A stretch of 15,285 bases of DNA from Irpex lacteus (GCA_001986395.2 MQVO02000195.1:1-15285), one strand, 5' to 3'; positions 1-8,221 are shown, counted from the stretch's first letter. The notes: generated by a model from the letters alone, not told the origin. Made by a program: numbers and translations.

Positions 1-121
1 CTGGATTCTACCACCTGCTATCGTTCTTATCGTAGCAAGTGTATTCGTAGAACAAGGTATGGGTATTTCCAATTCGTTCTTCCTTTCTAGACAACTGAAT
101 TCTGTCTCACAATGGCTGTAG
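1..121 (+). pseudogene. cox1: cox1-like exon fragment
   Basis: Read from base 2, the frame gives WILPPAIVLIVASVFVEQG. This matches the conserved cytochrome c oxidase subunit I helix that normally ends VEQG-GTGWTVYPPL. The match stops after the glycine near base 60. The frame then runs through residues unrelated to cox1 (GISNSFFLSRQLNS) to a TAG at 119-121. The exon-like part ends in a T after GAACAAGG, as expected of a group I intron 5' splice site, and an endonuclease remnant follows. The main cox1 lies on the opposite strand at the right end of the window, so this is probably a duplicated exon/intron-start piece. It could be longer to the left, beyond the window edge. Homology is certain in kind; functional status is inferred. 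Confidence 0.7.
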
Positions 122-133
122 TACCTACAGTAC

Positions 134-290
134 TAACATCATGCTTTACAGTATCACCAGCTCAGCTGGCTGGTATGATGAAGGTGATGGACATCTTTAC
201 ACTCCTCGTGGCCGTCGTTCTTCCACAGGTAAGCTAGTATACCCAATAATAAAGCTACACTTTCTCTGAATGCTGTTTCAGGCCTAACTC
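134..290 (+). pseudogene. LAGLIDADG homing endonuclease, N-terminal remnant, frameshifted
   Basis: Bases 163-180 read AQLAGMM in one frame. Bases 183 onward read GDGHLYTPRGRRSSTGKLV in another. Put together they resemble the first LAGLIDADG motif of fungal mitochondrial intron endonucleases (AQLAGMM-x-GDG type), with one base missing between the two halves. The coding is richer in G and C than the surrounding DNA. It follows the cox1-like exon scrap, the usual place for an intron-encoded homing endonuclease. The reading frame is lost by about 290. The second half of an endonuclease of the same style lies at 3138-3455; whether both come from one gene cannot be told here. Confidence 0.5.
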
Positions 291-321
291 TAATACTTTA
301 GTATTCTAGGGTTGCAGCTCT

Positions 322-341
322 AATTATATTTTACCTTAAGA
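322..341. repeat. 20-bp direct repeat, copy A
   Basis: Bases 322-341 are identical to 944-963. The second copy straddles the end of the broken unknown-family fragment (953-1147), so this may be a recombination scar or a scrap of the same element. The motif centres on TTTTACCTTAAGA. Confidence 0.6.
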
Positions 342-352
342 GTAGAAATAAT

Positions 353-399
353 CCCCAAAAAAACTAGTTAGAATTATTTATAATACCTAGTTTTTGGGG
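353..399 (+). repeat. Palindromic element copy 1 (long form)
   Basis: Outer arms CCCCAAAAAAACTAG and CTAGTTTTTGGGG enclose an AT-rich inner palindrome. A TTA bulge sits on the left (forward orientation). A second partial right arm, TTTTTTGGGG, follows at 403-412. The flank before the C run is AAT, as in several other copies. Confidence 0.9.
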
Positions 400-412
400 A
401 TGTTTTTTGGGG

Positions 413-952
413 AGGGTATAGGTTCATAGAAGTAAACTGTATAACTTAGATAATTAATTACTGACTCTCTTGATTTATCCTCCTATCCTTGTAAATAATC
501 TTTACTAAAGAAAATAAAATATAGTAAAATTTTAATCTGTTAAAATAAATAATTTTAATTTATATCACTACTTTAATTTTTTTATTATATTTAATCTATA
601 CACACTTTCCTCTTACCACTGCACTACTTAGTTACATATGCCCTATAACTTTATGACAACTTCTAAATCCATTTCCAACTAAAAAAACAGATAGTTATTT
701 TTTATATAAGCTTATTGCTAGGATTTTTTTTTTTACTTTACTCTTTTTCTTTTTCTGTGCAAGACTAAAGAATTATACTCTCTCTTTCACTTTTTATTTA
801 CTTTGCACTGAATATACTAATTTATTTAATAACTCATTTATTACTATTCCAAATATAACTCTATTAAACTTTAACTAGCATTTATTAAATCTTTATATTA
901 AATTATTATTAGAGAATTAACTATAGGTATATATAAATGGGTAAATTATATT
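413..952. other. AT-rich spacer, no gene recognised
   Basis: Low-complexity A/T with T runs. Neither strand shows a reading frame, tRNA or intron core that I can recognise. Confidence 0.6.
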
Positions 953-963
953 TTACCTTAAGA
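944..963. repeat. 20-bp direct repeat, copy B
   Basis: Identical to 322-341. Overlaps the 3' end of the minus-strand fragment of the unknown protein family. Confidence 0.6.
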
Positions 964-1147
964 TCTTAGCTTCAGGTGAATCACCGTATAAAACCATTGA
1001 CAATTTCTCACTCCAACTCATAAACGGATTCACTTCTGTAAAAGGATATAATCTCTTATTGGCTGTTACAATATTATTTTGTTTTTCCATGAATAAAGTA
1101 TAAACTAAAGAAACATAACGTCCGTAACAGTACCTCCAATTTGTCCT
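953..1147 (-). pseudogene. Fragment of unknown mitochondrial protein family (paralogue of 12144-13446)
   Basis: On the minus strand one frame is open for about 65 codons and includes MEKQNNIVTANK, LYPFTEVNPFMSW and YGDSPEAKILR, then a TAA at 955-953. The decayed plus-strand frame near 13030-13165 has VSVTADH, YYPFTEVNPLMTW and YGESAEAKVLR at the same spacing. The two are clearly homologous but diverged, so the family was present at least twice. A stop at 1150-1148 cuts it off upstream and no start codon is credible. I do not recognise the family. No membrane segment is evident in this piece. Confidence 0.65.
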
Positions 1148-1301
1148 TTATCTAGGAGGTGGAGCAACGTAAAAATTTTATTTATAGAGTTTTTCATTTA
1201 TAGAATTTTAACAAATAAATACAGTTCTATACTTTGCACATTTCTTAATTATAGTACCATTAGTTAGTTTATTAAAAAATAGTTTAGTTGAATTAGCTAA
1301 T

Positions 1302-1342
1302 CCCAAAAAACTAGGAATTAGAAATAATTAGTTTTTTTGGGG
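1302..1342 (-). repeat. Palindromic element copy 2 (short form)
   Basis: CCCAAAAAACTAGG on the left and AATTAGTTTTTTTGGGG on the right. Relative to the long form, about six bases of the right inner arm are missing. Reverse orientation. Copies 10 and 13 share the same deletion. Confidence 0.88.
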
Positions 1343-1754
1343 AAGGTTAAGTAAATAAAGTAAATAAGATTAAGTGAGCAACTAAGTCTACATTTATTTT
1401 TTGTAAGGAATTATAGTAAAATTTTATATTATATTTAAATAAAAGGAATTAGGGAGGGAGGGAACAAAATAAATTAGATAATAAAAAAAATAGGTGGACG
1501 GTTAGTCTTCCATTTTATATATTTAATTTTTGTTTATATTCCCAAACTATTAATAATTTGAACTTTAGCAATCAGTCTAATGAGTGAAACTAAAGATCGA
1601 AGAGGTAACTTTACTATCTTCTTTATTTAACTAACTAAAACTAGATCATTTGAACTACGACTAGCCCCTTTTGAGTAAAGCTAAAGATTAAAGAGAATAT
1701 AAAGAAAAATAAAGATAATAAAGTTATTTTAACTATTATAATAAATAATAATGA

Positions 1755-1800
1755 CCCAAAAAACTAGGAATTAGAAATAATTCTAACTAGTTTTTTGGGG
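1755..1800 (-). repeat. Palindromic element copy 3 (long form)
   Basis: CCCAAAAAACTAGG, then GAATTA-GAAA-TAATTC, then the TAA bulge and CTAGTTTTTTGGGG. Reverse orientation, with the GAAA sequence in the loop. Confidence 0.9.
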
Positions 1801-2238
1801 AGTAATGTTAAAGAATAAAAATATAGTTAATTGAAGAAAAATAATAAAGTCACTCTTCTTTTTATCACTATTTTCTTTGGTAAAATAAGAGTGTCCCTTG
1901 GGTAAAAATTTTTTAATTTTAAAGATTGATGTACTGTAGCTGATTTAATTAAAAATCACACCCTCCCTTTTTTTAATATATTTTCCATTTTTATATATTA
2001 AATTTTTGTTTATATTAAATTATAATAATTTGTTTTAAAATAGCTAGGTATACTACAATTCCATAAAATGGTTAGTGTATAGGATTGATTGCTATTTTAA
2101 TTTGATTTATAACTAATATAAACGGAATATTATTGTTTACTATTTATAAGTGTAAAATAAATAAAATGAATTAAATTAATAAAGATGTAATAAGATAAGA
2201 AATATATTGCTATGATAATAAATAAAATTTAATAGGGG

Positions 2239-2278
2239 GACCCTCTACTTAAATAAAATTAAATAAATTACACAGTCT
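2239..2278. repeat. 40-bp direct repeat, copy A
   Basis: Runs from GACCCTCTACTTAAA to TTACACAGTCT and matches 3064-3104 with one A-run length difference. The two copies flank the nad4 fragment and most of the repeat-rich spacer. Confidence 0.8.
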
Positions 2279-2317
2279 TTCTTTCTTTTTAATCTTATTC
2301 CCCTTTCTCCTACTTTA

Positions 2318-2478
2318 ATAAGTAGACCTGATGATACAAAACCATGAGCTACTGATAATACTAAACTACCAGTTAAACCTGTGATACTATAAGAGAATAT
2401 ACTTAATATACATACAGCCATATGAGATAAAGAACTCTAAGCTACTATAACTATCAGATCAGTTTGTCTTAATGTATT
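2318..2478 (-). pseudogene. nad4: nad4 internal fragment (NADH dehydrogenase subunit 4)
   Basis: The minus strand reads TLRQTDLIVIVA, a TAG at 2439-2437, then SSLSHMAVCILSIF, SYSITGLTGSLVL and SVAHGFVSSGLL. This is the conserved central region of nad4, where intact proteins read T-LR-x-D-hydrophobic-AYSSVSHM and HGFVS. The stop replaces the expected Tyr of AYSS. Complex I subunit 4 is a proton-pumping inner-membrane protein of roughly 480-500 residues, and only about 50 are here. Downstream coding is lost after GLL. Order and strand agree with the N-terminal nad4 fragment at 3451-3747, so both probably come from one broken copy. A functional nad4 should lie elsewhere in the genome. Confidence 0.8.
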
Positions 2479-2777
2479 ATAGGTGCCCTAATTAAAATTT
2501 AATTAAATTTTAATAACCCCTACCAAAATAATTAAATAATTATTAAGCCACTAGCCACTAAAGTGGAGTGGAGAGTGATTACAATAAACTATTATTCTTT
2601 TGAAGAGTTAAATAAATAGAGTAGGGAAAAGAGTTAAATAATTATAAAAATATTATTCTAAGATTATTTATTATTAATCGCTAGCTCCCTTTAAATTCTT
2701 TAACTTTACTCATCTTTGAGAGAACAAACATTAATTTATTTTAATTGTTTAATTAAATTTATTCTTATTCTAACAAT

Positions 2778-2825
2778 CCCCCAAAAAACTAATTAGAATG
2801 AATTCTAATTCCTAGTGTTTTTGGG
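2778..2825 (+). repeat. Palindromic element copy 4
   Basis: CCCCCAAAAAACTAATTAG on the left and CCTAGTGTTTTTGGG on the right. It is more diverged than other copies: the loop is GAAT, and the right arm has a T-to-G change (TAGTG) that copy 6 also shows. Flanked on the left by AAT. Confidence 0.85.
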
Positions 2826-3063
2826 ACTCTGATTCTTTAGTTATTATTTGTAAGTTAATTGGAGGGGACACAAGGGGGAATCCCTCTAGTACTAATCTTA
2901 ACTCTTTGGAACCCAAGTTAATTGGAGGGAGGACACTCAGTTAAATAAATAGAGTATTTATTATCCTTTAGGTTAAAGAGAATTAGAATAAATAATAAGA
3001 TAGCTATTTACTTAGTCTATCCATATTCCACAAAGGGTATTAGTTAGAATTATATGTTAAATA

Positions 3064-3104
3064 GACCCTCTACTTAAAATAAAATTAAATAAATTACACA
3101 GTCT
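3064..3104. repeat. 40-bp direct repeat, copy B
   Basis: Second copy of 2239-2278. Ends ten bases before the half palindromic element that abuts the endonuclease remnant. Confidence 0.8.
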
Positions 3105-3112
3105 GTACCCTA

Positions 3113-3137
3113 AAATAATTCTAACTAGTTTTTTTGG
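3113..3137 (-). repeat. Palindromic element copy 5 (right half only)
   Basis: Only the right half is present: AAATAATTCTAACTAG followed by a T run and GG. It joins directly onto the endonuclease remnant at 3138, so the element or its breakage marks the point where the gene is cut. Confidence 0.8.
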
Positions 3138-3455
3138 ATGGTAGTAGGATTTACTATTGCTGAAGGATCCTTCCATATTAAGTCCAACGGTGATTTCTGT
3201 TTTAGTCTGAAGCAACGTCCACATCTAGTACTGTTTGAAGCACTGCGGCTACTATTTAACACTCGTGTAAAGATTCACACATCAGATGGTTATAATACTT
3301 TGGTTATGACTTCACTACGGGATCTGACAACAGTGGTTACTTTCTTCTATTCTCCGGGCTTCACCCTCTGACAGGACTGAAGCTTCACAGCTACATGCGG
3401 TGGATCGAACAAATGAAGGTAATTATTAATAAAAAGAATAGGGGAGGTACTTAAA
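3138..3455 (+). pseudogene. LAGLIDADG homing endonuclease, C-terminal half, frameshifted
   Basis: The frame from 3138 begins VVGFTIAEGSFHIKSNGDF, the second LAGLIDADG motif of fungal mitochondrial intron endonucleases. It continues with SLKQR, ALRLLFNTRVKIHTSDGY and LTTVVTFFYS. At about 3352-3356 the frame changes (one base short), and the next frame reads GLHPLTGLKLHSYMRWIEQMK, the usual C-terminal stretch of this family, ending in TAA near 3455. The ATG at 3138 is an internal codon just after a palindromic-element half, not a true start. The N-terminal domain is missing; a matching N-terminal remnant sits at 134-290. Intact members cut intronless alleles and drive intron spread; this copy cannot make a complete protein. 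It lies tail to tail with the nad4 fragment. Confidence 0.85.
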
Positions 3456-3747
3456 ATAAAATATCAAAAAGAAGAATATCTAGCACTACAAATATAGCAA
3501 TTATAAATGCAGGTACATTATGATATACATTATTCCAACTAGCTAGTACATAGATAGGCGTTATAAAGGTAGTAAGTATAACTATGTATAGATTAATGGC
3601 TCCATATGTAGATGACAATAAGGTAACATAATCCTCTACTGCTTTATATTAACTTAAAGAAATATAGAAGGAATACCATATCTGTAGTGATAGAATTAAT
3701 ACTACTGTAGAGATAGTTAGGGTAATATAATTAGCATAGACCTTCAC
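3451..3747 (-). pseudogene. nad4: nad4 N-terminal fragment
   Basis: Minus-strand translation gives VYANYITLTISTVVLILSL, QIWYSFYISLS, a TAA at 3651-3649, then YKAVEDYVTLLSS, INLYIVILTTFITP and IYVLASWNN. It ends at IFVVLDILLFDILF and a stop. Intact nad4 continues FYIFFES at this point, so the fragment breaks off inside a conserved segment. Residues usually reading YGVDGISLYMV are here YGAINLYIV, so several conserved positions are gone. It represents roughly residues 20-120 of the protein. The central nad4 fragment lies about 1 kb further along the same strand. Neither can be functional. Confidence 0.82.
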
Positions 3748-3806
3748 AACTATAAAGCTTTCCCCCCTTCAATCAATACTTTTTTAATTTAGGGGGAGTG
3801 GTTACT

Positions 3807-3959
3807 ATGGATACCAAATCTGGAAGAAATTTGTGTACATACAGAATCAATAAACAATCTGCCTCTCGGCTCCTGGTACTCTTTGAAGTCCCACACTTCG
3901 TCGGGGAGCTGTTAAATTTAAGCCGAATTTTAATAGATAACCCAAATAAAATAAATTAA
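3807..3959 (+). CDS. Short open frame of unknown identity before rnl
   Basis: A 50-codon frame opens with ATG at 3807 (MDTKSGRNLCTYRINKQSAS, then LLVLFEVPHFVGELL) and ends with TAA at 3957-3959. Its base composition is clearly more balanced than the surrounding AT-rich DNA, which is why I list it. It matches no family I know. The complementary strand is also open for about 40 codons here (DEVWDFKEYQEPRGRLFIDS), so the true coding strand, if any, is uncertain. It may be another intron-ORF or plasmid scrap. Confidence 0.2.
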   Translation: MDTKSGRNLCTYRINKQSASRLLVLFEVPHFVGELLNLSRILIDNPNKIN

Positions 3960-4334
3960 TAAAACAAAAAACTTTTTTTAATAATAAAAGAATCGATGAC
4001 AATATAGTTAACATCAAATAGTATTTTAAAGAGTTATTTAAGGATAACTAGCAAATTTATAAAAAAGGAGGTATAAAACCAAAAGCCACTGTCCAATATC
4101 CTCTATCCTCTATCATCTTTAGGGGGGAGAGGGGCTGGACGGAATAAATAAAGTGGCGATCCTAAGGAAACCTTTATATTTAAACTTCCTGAATAAACCA
4201 TTTCAGTAAGGAAAGGAAAGGAAATCAACCGAGACTCCGAGAGTAATGGTGAGTGAAATCGGATTAGCCTAAAAAGATAATTTTTTACAATTAAAGTAAT
4301 AATAAAAATATTTTATAGTATTTATCTTATTGTA

Positions 4335-4368
4335 CCTTTTTATTTATTTAATAATAAAAAAAAAAGGG
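4335..4368. repeat. Pyrimidine/purine hairpin in rnl variable region
   Basis: CCTTTTTATTTATTT followed by AATAATAAAAA and an A run ending GGG. One of at least seven hairpins of this style in the window. Lies in an expansion loop of domain I of rnl. Confidence 0.5.
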
Positions 4369-4750
4369 AAGAAATATTAAATAAATAAGTATGAATAAAG
4401 TAACCAAAGAAGGTGAAAGTCCTGTGTAATTAAAAAAATTATCGAATATTAAATTAATATTCTAATAAAAATATAAAGTACGATGAGAGTTAACTTGTCG
4501 GAATATAGGGGAACCATCCTCTAAGGCTAAGTATTATAAATTTAGCGATAGTGAAAAGTACTGTGAAGGAAAAGTTGAAAAAGTAATGTTATAGACATTG
4601 TGAAATAGTCTTGAATTAGTAACTCTATAAGCAGTCGAAGTTTTTTAAAATGACGGCGTACCTTTTGCATAATGGGTCAGCAAGTTAATGGGAGTAGCAA
4701 GGTTAAAAGCCCTAGCGAAAGCGACTGGACATAAAATTTAATTAGTAAAA

Positions 4751-4801
4751 CCCCCAAAAAAAACTAGTTAGAATTATTTATAATTACTAGTGTTTTTGGG
4801 G
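4751..4801 (+). repeat. Palindromic element copy 6, inside rnl
   Basis: CCCCCAAAAAAAACTAG on the left, CTAGTGTTTTTGGGG on the right, with the forward TTA bulge. It sits between GCGACTGGACATAAAA and the conserved GACCCGAAGCTAGTGATC, in a length-variable loop of rRNA domain II. It would fold as an extra hairpin if kept in the mature RNA. Its TAGTG change is shared with copy 4. Confidence 0.92.
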
Positions 4802-5676
4802 TATTAACTAAATTAGTGTTGGATAAGTTACTTCTATTAGACCCGAAGCTAGTGATCTTCCTAGACCAGATTTTAATCTTAAATGATGAATGGATCGAAC
4901 GGGTGAATGTTGCATAATTCTCCGATGAGTTTAGGGAAGCGGTGAAATGCCAATCTGACCTAGTGATAGCTGGTTTTCTACGAAACATATGTAGGTATGA
5001 CATCTATACAAAATTTATGAAGGTACAGCACTCAATTCCAAATAAATTATAATTTTTAATTATAATCAATGTTTAAGTTGCGGGACGTAAAATCTTACCA
5101 ATGGAAGAGAATCTCGGAATTACATAAATTGATGATAGATATTCAGACTACTCATGCTAAGGTGGGTAGTCAAGACGGAAACAGCCGAGAACACGAATCA
5201 AGGTCCCAAATGATTATTAAGTGAAATTAAGGTAGTAGCAAAATTGAACGCAACTGTAAAGTGAGCCTGGTAGTCGCTATCTTTTAATGACCGTTTGTAA
5301 CAACGTATCAGTCTTCAGAATGTCGCACCGAAATTTAACGGGTCTTAAATAATCAACCGATATCGTGTTGCTTTAGAATAGTCAAATAATTCTATTCTAA
5401 ATCTAGGTAGTAGAACATTCAGGAAACCTGAAATTAAATAGTGTTTCATTATTTATAGGATACTGAAGAGATAATGCTGACATGAGTAACGTAAAAAGAA
5501 GTTATAATACTTCTCGCCGAATACGAAAAGGGTTATAAGGAAAGGTTAAACCTCCTTATGTTAATGCGGCCTCTAAGGTTCAAAACCAATGTTTTGACTG
5601 ATGAGTTTAAAACCTAAAGTTCTTTTTGAACCGGGAAAATAAAGTTTTTTTTTAAATTAAATAGTAATCTTTACTG

Positions 5677-5710
5677 CCCCTGCCTTAAGCCACTGGCTTT
5701 GGGCAAGGGG
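5677..5710 (+). repeat. GC-rich hairpin within rnl
   Basis: CCCCT, GCC and AAGCC on the left pair with GGCTT, GGC and AGGGG on the right, giving about 13 base pairs around an ACT loop. It is strikingly GC-rich for this genome and sits in a variable AT-rich loop of rnl. It recalls GC clusters of yeast mitochondrial rRNA genes, but relation to them is only by analogy. Confidence 0.6.
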
Positions 5711-5852
5711 AACAATTATTATTTTATTTTTAATTTTAATCTACCGTACCCTAAACCGACACAGGTTCGTAGGTAGAGTATACCAAGGCGTAGAGCTAAA
5801 AGTTGTTAAGGAACTCGGCAAGTTCTCCTCTAAAGTTAGACGATAAGAGGAA

Positions 5853-5892
5853 CCTATTACCCTTTTTTTTAATTCTTAAAAAGGATATAGGT
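5853..5892. repeat. Pyrimidine/purine hairpin in rnl
   Basis: CCTAT and a T run pair with an A run and ATAGG around AATTC. It may be native rRNA helix extended by the same type of low-complexity hairpin seen elsewhere. Confidence 0.4.
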
Positions 5893-7424
5893 GGCACAAA
5901 ATCGGAGGCCCCGACTGTTTACTAAAAAACACAATTCAGAGCAATGATTAATATCATAGTATTCTGGATGAAACTTGCCCAATGCCAAATAAATAAGAGA
6001 GGTGATAGGATAACTATTACTAATCAAATCAATGGTTAATAGCGGTCTTAACTATGAGGATCCTAAGGTAGCAAAATAAATTGGCCATTAAATGTGGTCC
6101 GGTATCAATAGTTTAACGATGGTCTCACTGTCTCTACAACTTGCTCAGTGAAATTGAATTACCCGTGCAGATGCGGGTTACCTCCAGGTGGACGGGAAGA
6201 CCCTATGCAGCTTTACTGTAGTTAGTCATCATGTTAATCAAACCTTAGTATGAAGTGATTAGGGATGTCGATAGACGAAAGGTGAGATACCTTAAGACTT
6301 TGGTTTCAGATTAAATTTACCTCTTATTTAATAGATAGAGAGATAGTTGACTAATGGGCAGTTTGACTGGGGCGGTCGCTTTTGAAAGAGTATCAAAATG
6401 CATCCATAGTTTTAATTAAAAAAAATATAAGACGCTTATATACAGACATATAAAATCATTTGTTATTAAAATTGATGATTATTTATTATTTATATTAAAA
6501 ATTTTTAAGGTATAGCTAGATTTTTGAAAGGAGATCAATCAACCAGTGATAAAGGTTGTAATGGCGTAATGGCTAGAGCATGCTTAACTGATAGACTTAG
6601 AAGTCGGACAGATACGTAAGTAGGGCATAGTGACCCCTCGCTATATTATGGAATAGACGGGGATCAATCGATAAAAGTTACGCTAGGGATAACAGGCTGA
6701 TAGCTGGTGAGAGTACACATTGTCCCAGCTGTTTGGCACCTCGATGTCGACTCAACCTATCCTCCGGGGGCAAAAGCTCGGAAGGGTTTCGGCTGTTCGC
6801 CGATTAAAAGGTTACGCGAGTTGGGTTTAATACGACGTGAGTCAGTATGGTCCCTATCTTCTGGAGGGATAAATAGTTAAAAAGGGAGAGACCTTCTAGT
6901 ACGAAAGGATCAATAGGCTGTGTTTCTATAGTGTACCAATTGTTGAAATAATTGCATAAAAAATTAAAAATGCATAGTTGGGTAGCCACAAACATATTAG
7001 ATAAGTGCTGAAGGAATAAATGCACGAAACTATCCCTAGATACTATCATTAAAATATCTTTAGTATATTTTAATTTTTTAAGAAATAGAACATTTCTTGA
7101 TAGGATGTAAATGTAAGTACTGTAAAGTATTAAGTTTAACATTACTAATTTATTAAATAGACTATATGCTCAATTATTGTCAATAAAAAAATCTTTCAGC
7201 CCAGCCACTTTCTGGTAGAGTGGCTTATTCTTTTGTTTTATAAAAAAAAGGGAGTTAGTAATAAATTTATTTTAATTTAAAGTTAAGATATTAAAAAGGG
7301 AACAGATGATTCTTATATAATAGTTTAAACTAAATCATAAATTAAATCTTAATATTCATATTTTCAATATAATTGTAATCCTATTGCTTTATTGTCATTG
7401 CTGGATCTATAGTTTAATCATCCA

Positions 7425-7538
7425 CCCAAAAAAACTAATTATTTCTAATTCCATTCCAAAAAACTAGGCTCTAATTAAATTTAATTTAATTAAATTTTAA
7501 TAATCGCGGATGAAAGAATTATAACTAGTTTTTTGGGG
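7425..7538 (+). repeat. Palindromic element copy 7 (composite, interrupted)
   Basis: A short-form left half (CCCAAAAAAACTAATT...CTAATTCC, 7425-7452) is followed by a second left arm (CCAAAAAACTAGG, 7456-7468). An insert made of an AATTAAATTTAATTT-type palindrome and CGCGGATGA follows, then a right arm (AACTAGTTTTTTGGGG, ending 7538). This looks like one element inserted into, or recombined with, another. Confidence 0.75.
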
Positions 7539-7750
7539 AAGAATACATAAAATTAAATAAAATATTATAAATAAAAATAATTAAATAAATATATTTTAAT
7601 TTAAGTTATATCTAAATTAAAAAAAGTATTTAATTATATAGAGAGTATAAATTTTACTAAAATAATTTATTAAAAAAAATAAAGATATAAAAACATAAAA
7701 TAATTATTAATATATACAATCTCTCTTCTTACTAACTATAATTCTCTCTA

Positions 7751-7776
7751 CCCTTTTTTTAATTAATAAAAAAGGA
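7751..7776. repeat. Pyrimidine/purine hairpin
   Basis: CCCTTTTTTTAATTAAT followed by AAAAAAGGAG; a near-perfect hairpin of the second repeat family. Confidence 0.5.
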
Positions 7777-7842
7777 GAAAACTATAATAATTTATTAAAA
7801 ATAGAAGAAAACTAGGTAATTTAGATTCTAGTTTTAAAATAA

Positions 7843-7890
7843 CCCCACAAAAACTAGTTAGAATTAATTATAATTCCTAGTTTTTTGGGG
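7843..7890 (+). repeat. Palindromic element copy 8 (long form)
   Basis: CCCCACAAAAACTAG on the left and CTAGTTTTTTGGGG on the right, with inner arms GAATTA and TAATTC and the TTA bulge. One unpaired change (C in the left A run). Confidence 0.92.
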
Positions 7891-8221
7891 ATCTGTGAAG
7901 ATTATTATTATATATTGGATATTAAGATTAAAAAAGGTTTATTAATATCTATTAACGATAGTAAAATAGCTATAAATGATAGTAAAATATAAGAGAGTAT
8001 AACTTAAACCAAGTCTCTCATTTTCATTATATTTTGAAGTAAGGAAAGAGTAATAAGATTTCAGCAAGTAATAAGATATATCCAAGTTTAAGATCTATGA
8101 AAGTTTAATAGGAGACTAGTAAGACTTTAAAGGTGTGTGGGTGGAAAGGGATAGTTCCATCGATAAAGAGGAAGGCATGTGTAATAAACAAGGAATGAAT
8201 ATTATAAATCCAAACAATCCA

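Larger units (their letters stand above)
1148..2317. other. AT-rich spacer with repeats, no gene recognised
   Basis: Apart from palindromic copies 2 and 3 and one arm of a direct repeat (2239-2278), I see no coding or RNA gene. An imperfect inverted pair AAAATAGC / GCTATTTT lies near 2037 and 2090. Confidence 0.55.
2479..3112. other. Repeat-rich AT spacer
   Basis: No gene recognised. Holds palindromic copy 4, one arm of the 40-bp direct repeat, a nested AGCCACT hairpin near 2555-2575, and a short direct repeat of AAGTTAATTGGAGGG near 2852 and 2917. Confidence 0.55.
3975..7075 (+). rRNA. rnl: Mitochondrial large-subunit ribosomal RNA (rnl)
   Basis: Universal 23S-like landmarks appear in order: GAAATCAACCGAGACTCC (about 4223), GTGAAAAGTACTGTGAAGGA (4550), GACCCGAAGCTAGTGATC (4840), GATCCTAAGGTAGCAAA (6060), GGACGGGAAGACCCTATGCA (6191), GATAACAGGCTGATAGC (6687), TTTGGCACCTCGATGTCG (6732), GGCTGTTCGCCGATTAAA (6791), and the sarcin-ricin loop CTAGTACGAAAGGATC (6896). 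The 5' end is placed near CGATGAC at 3993 and the 3' end just after GTGCTGAAGG...GCACGAAACTATCC; both ends are approximate. I see no intron at the common sites around 6060 and 6690. Oddities are a palindromic element at 4751-4801 in a variable loop, a GC-rich hairpin at 5677-5710, and pyrimidine/purine hairpins at 4335-4368 and 5853-5892. Confidence 0.96.

Noticed and set aside
3138..3140. ATG as a real start of a small protein
   Set aside because: It is an internal codon of an endonuclease second domain directly after a palindromic-element half; the frame also breaks before the natural C-terminus.
4764..5003. 79-residue open frame on the minus strand
   Set aside because: Lies antisense to conserved rnl domain II sequence and includes a palindromic element; a shadow of the rRNA.
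6804..7142. 112-residue open frame on the minus strand
   Set aside because: Antisense to the rnl 3' domain including the sarcin-ricin loop; no protein character beyond that.
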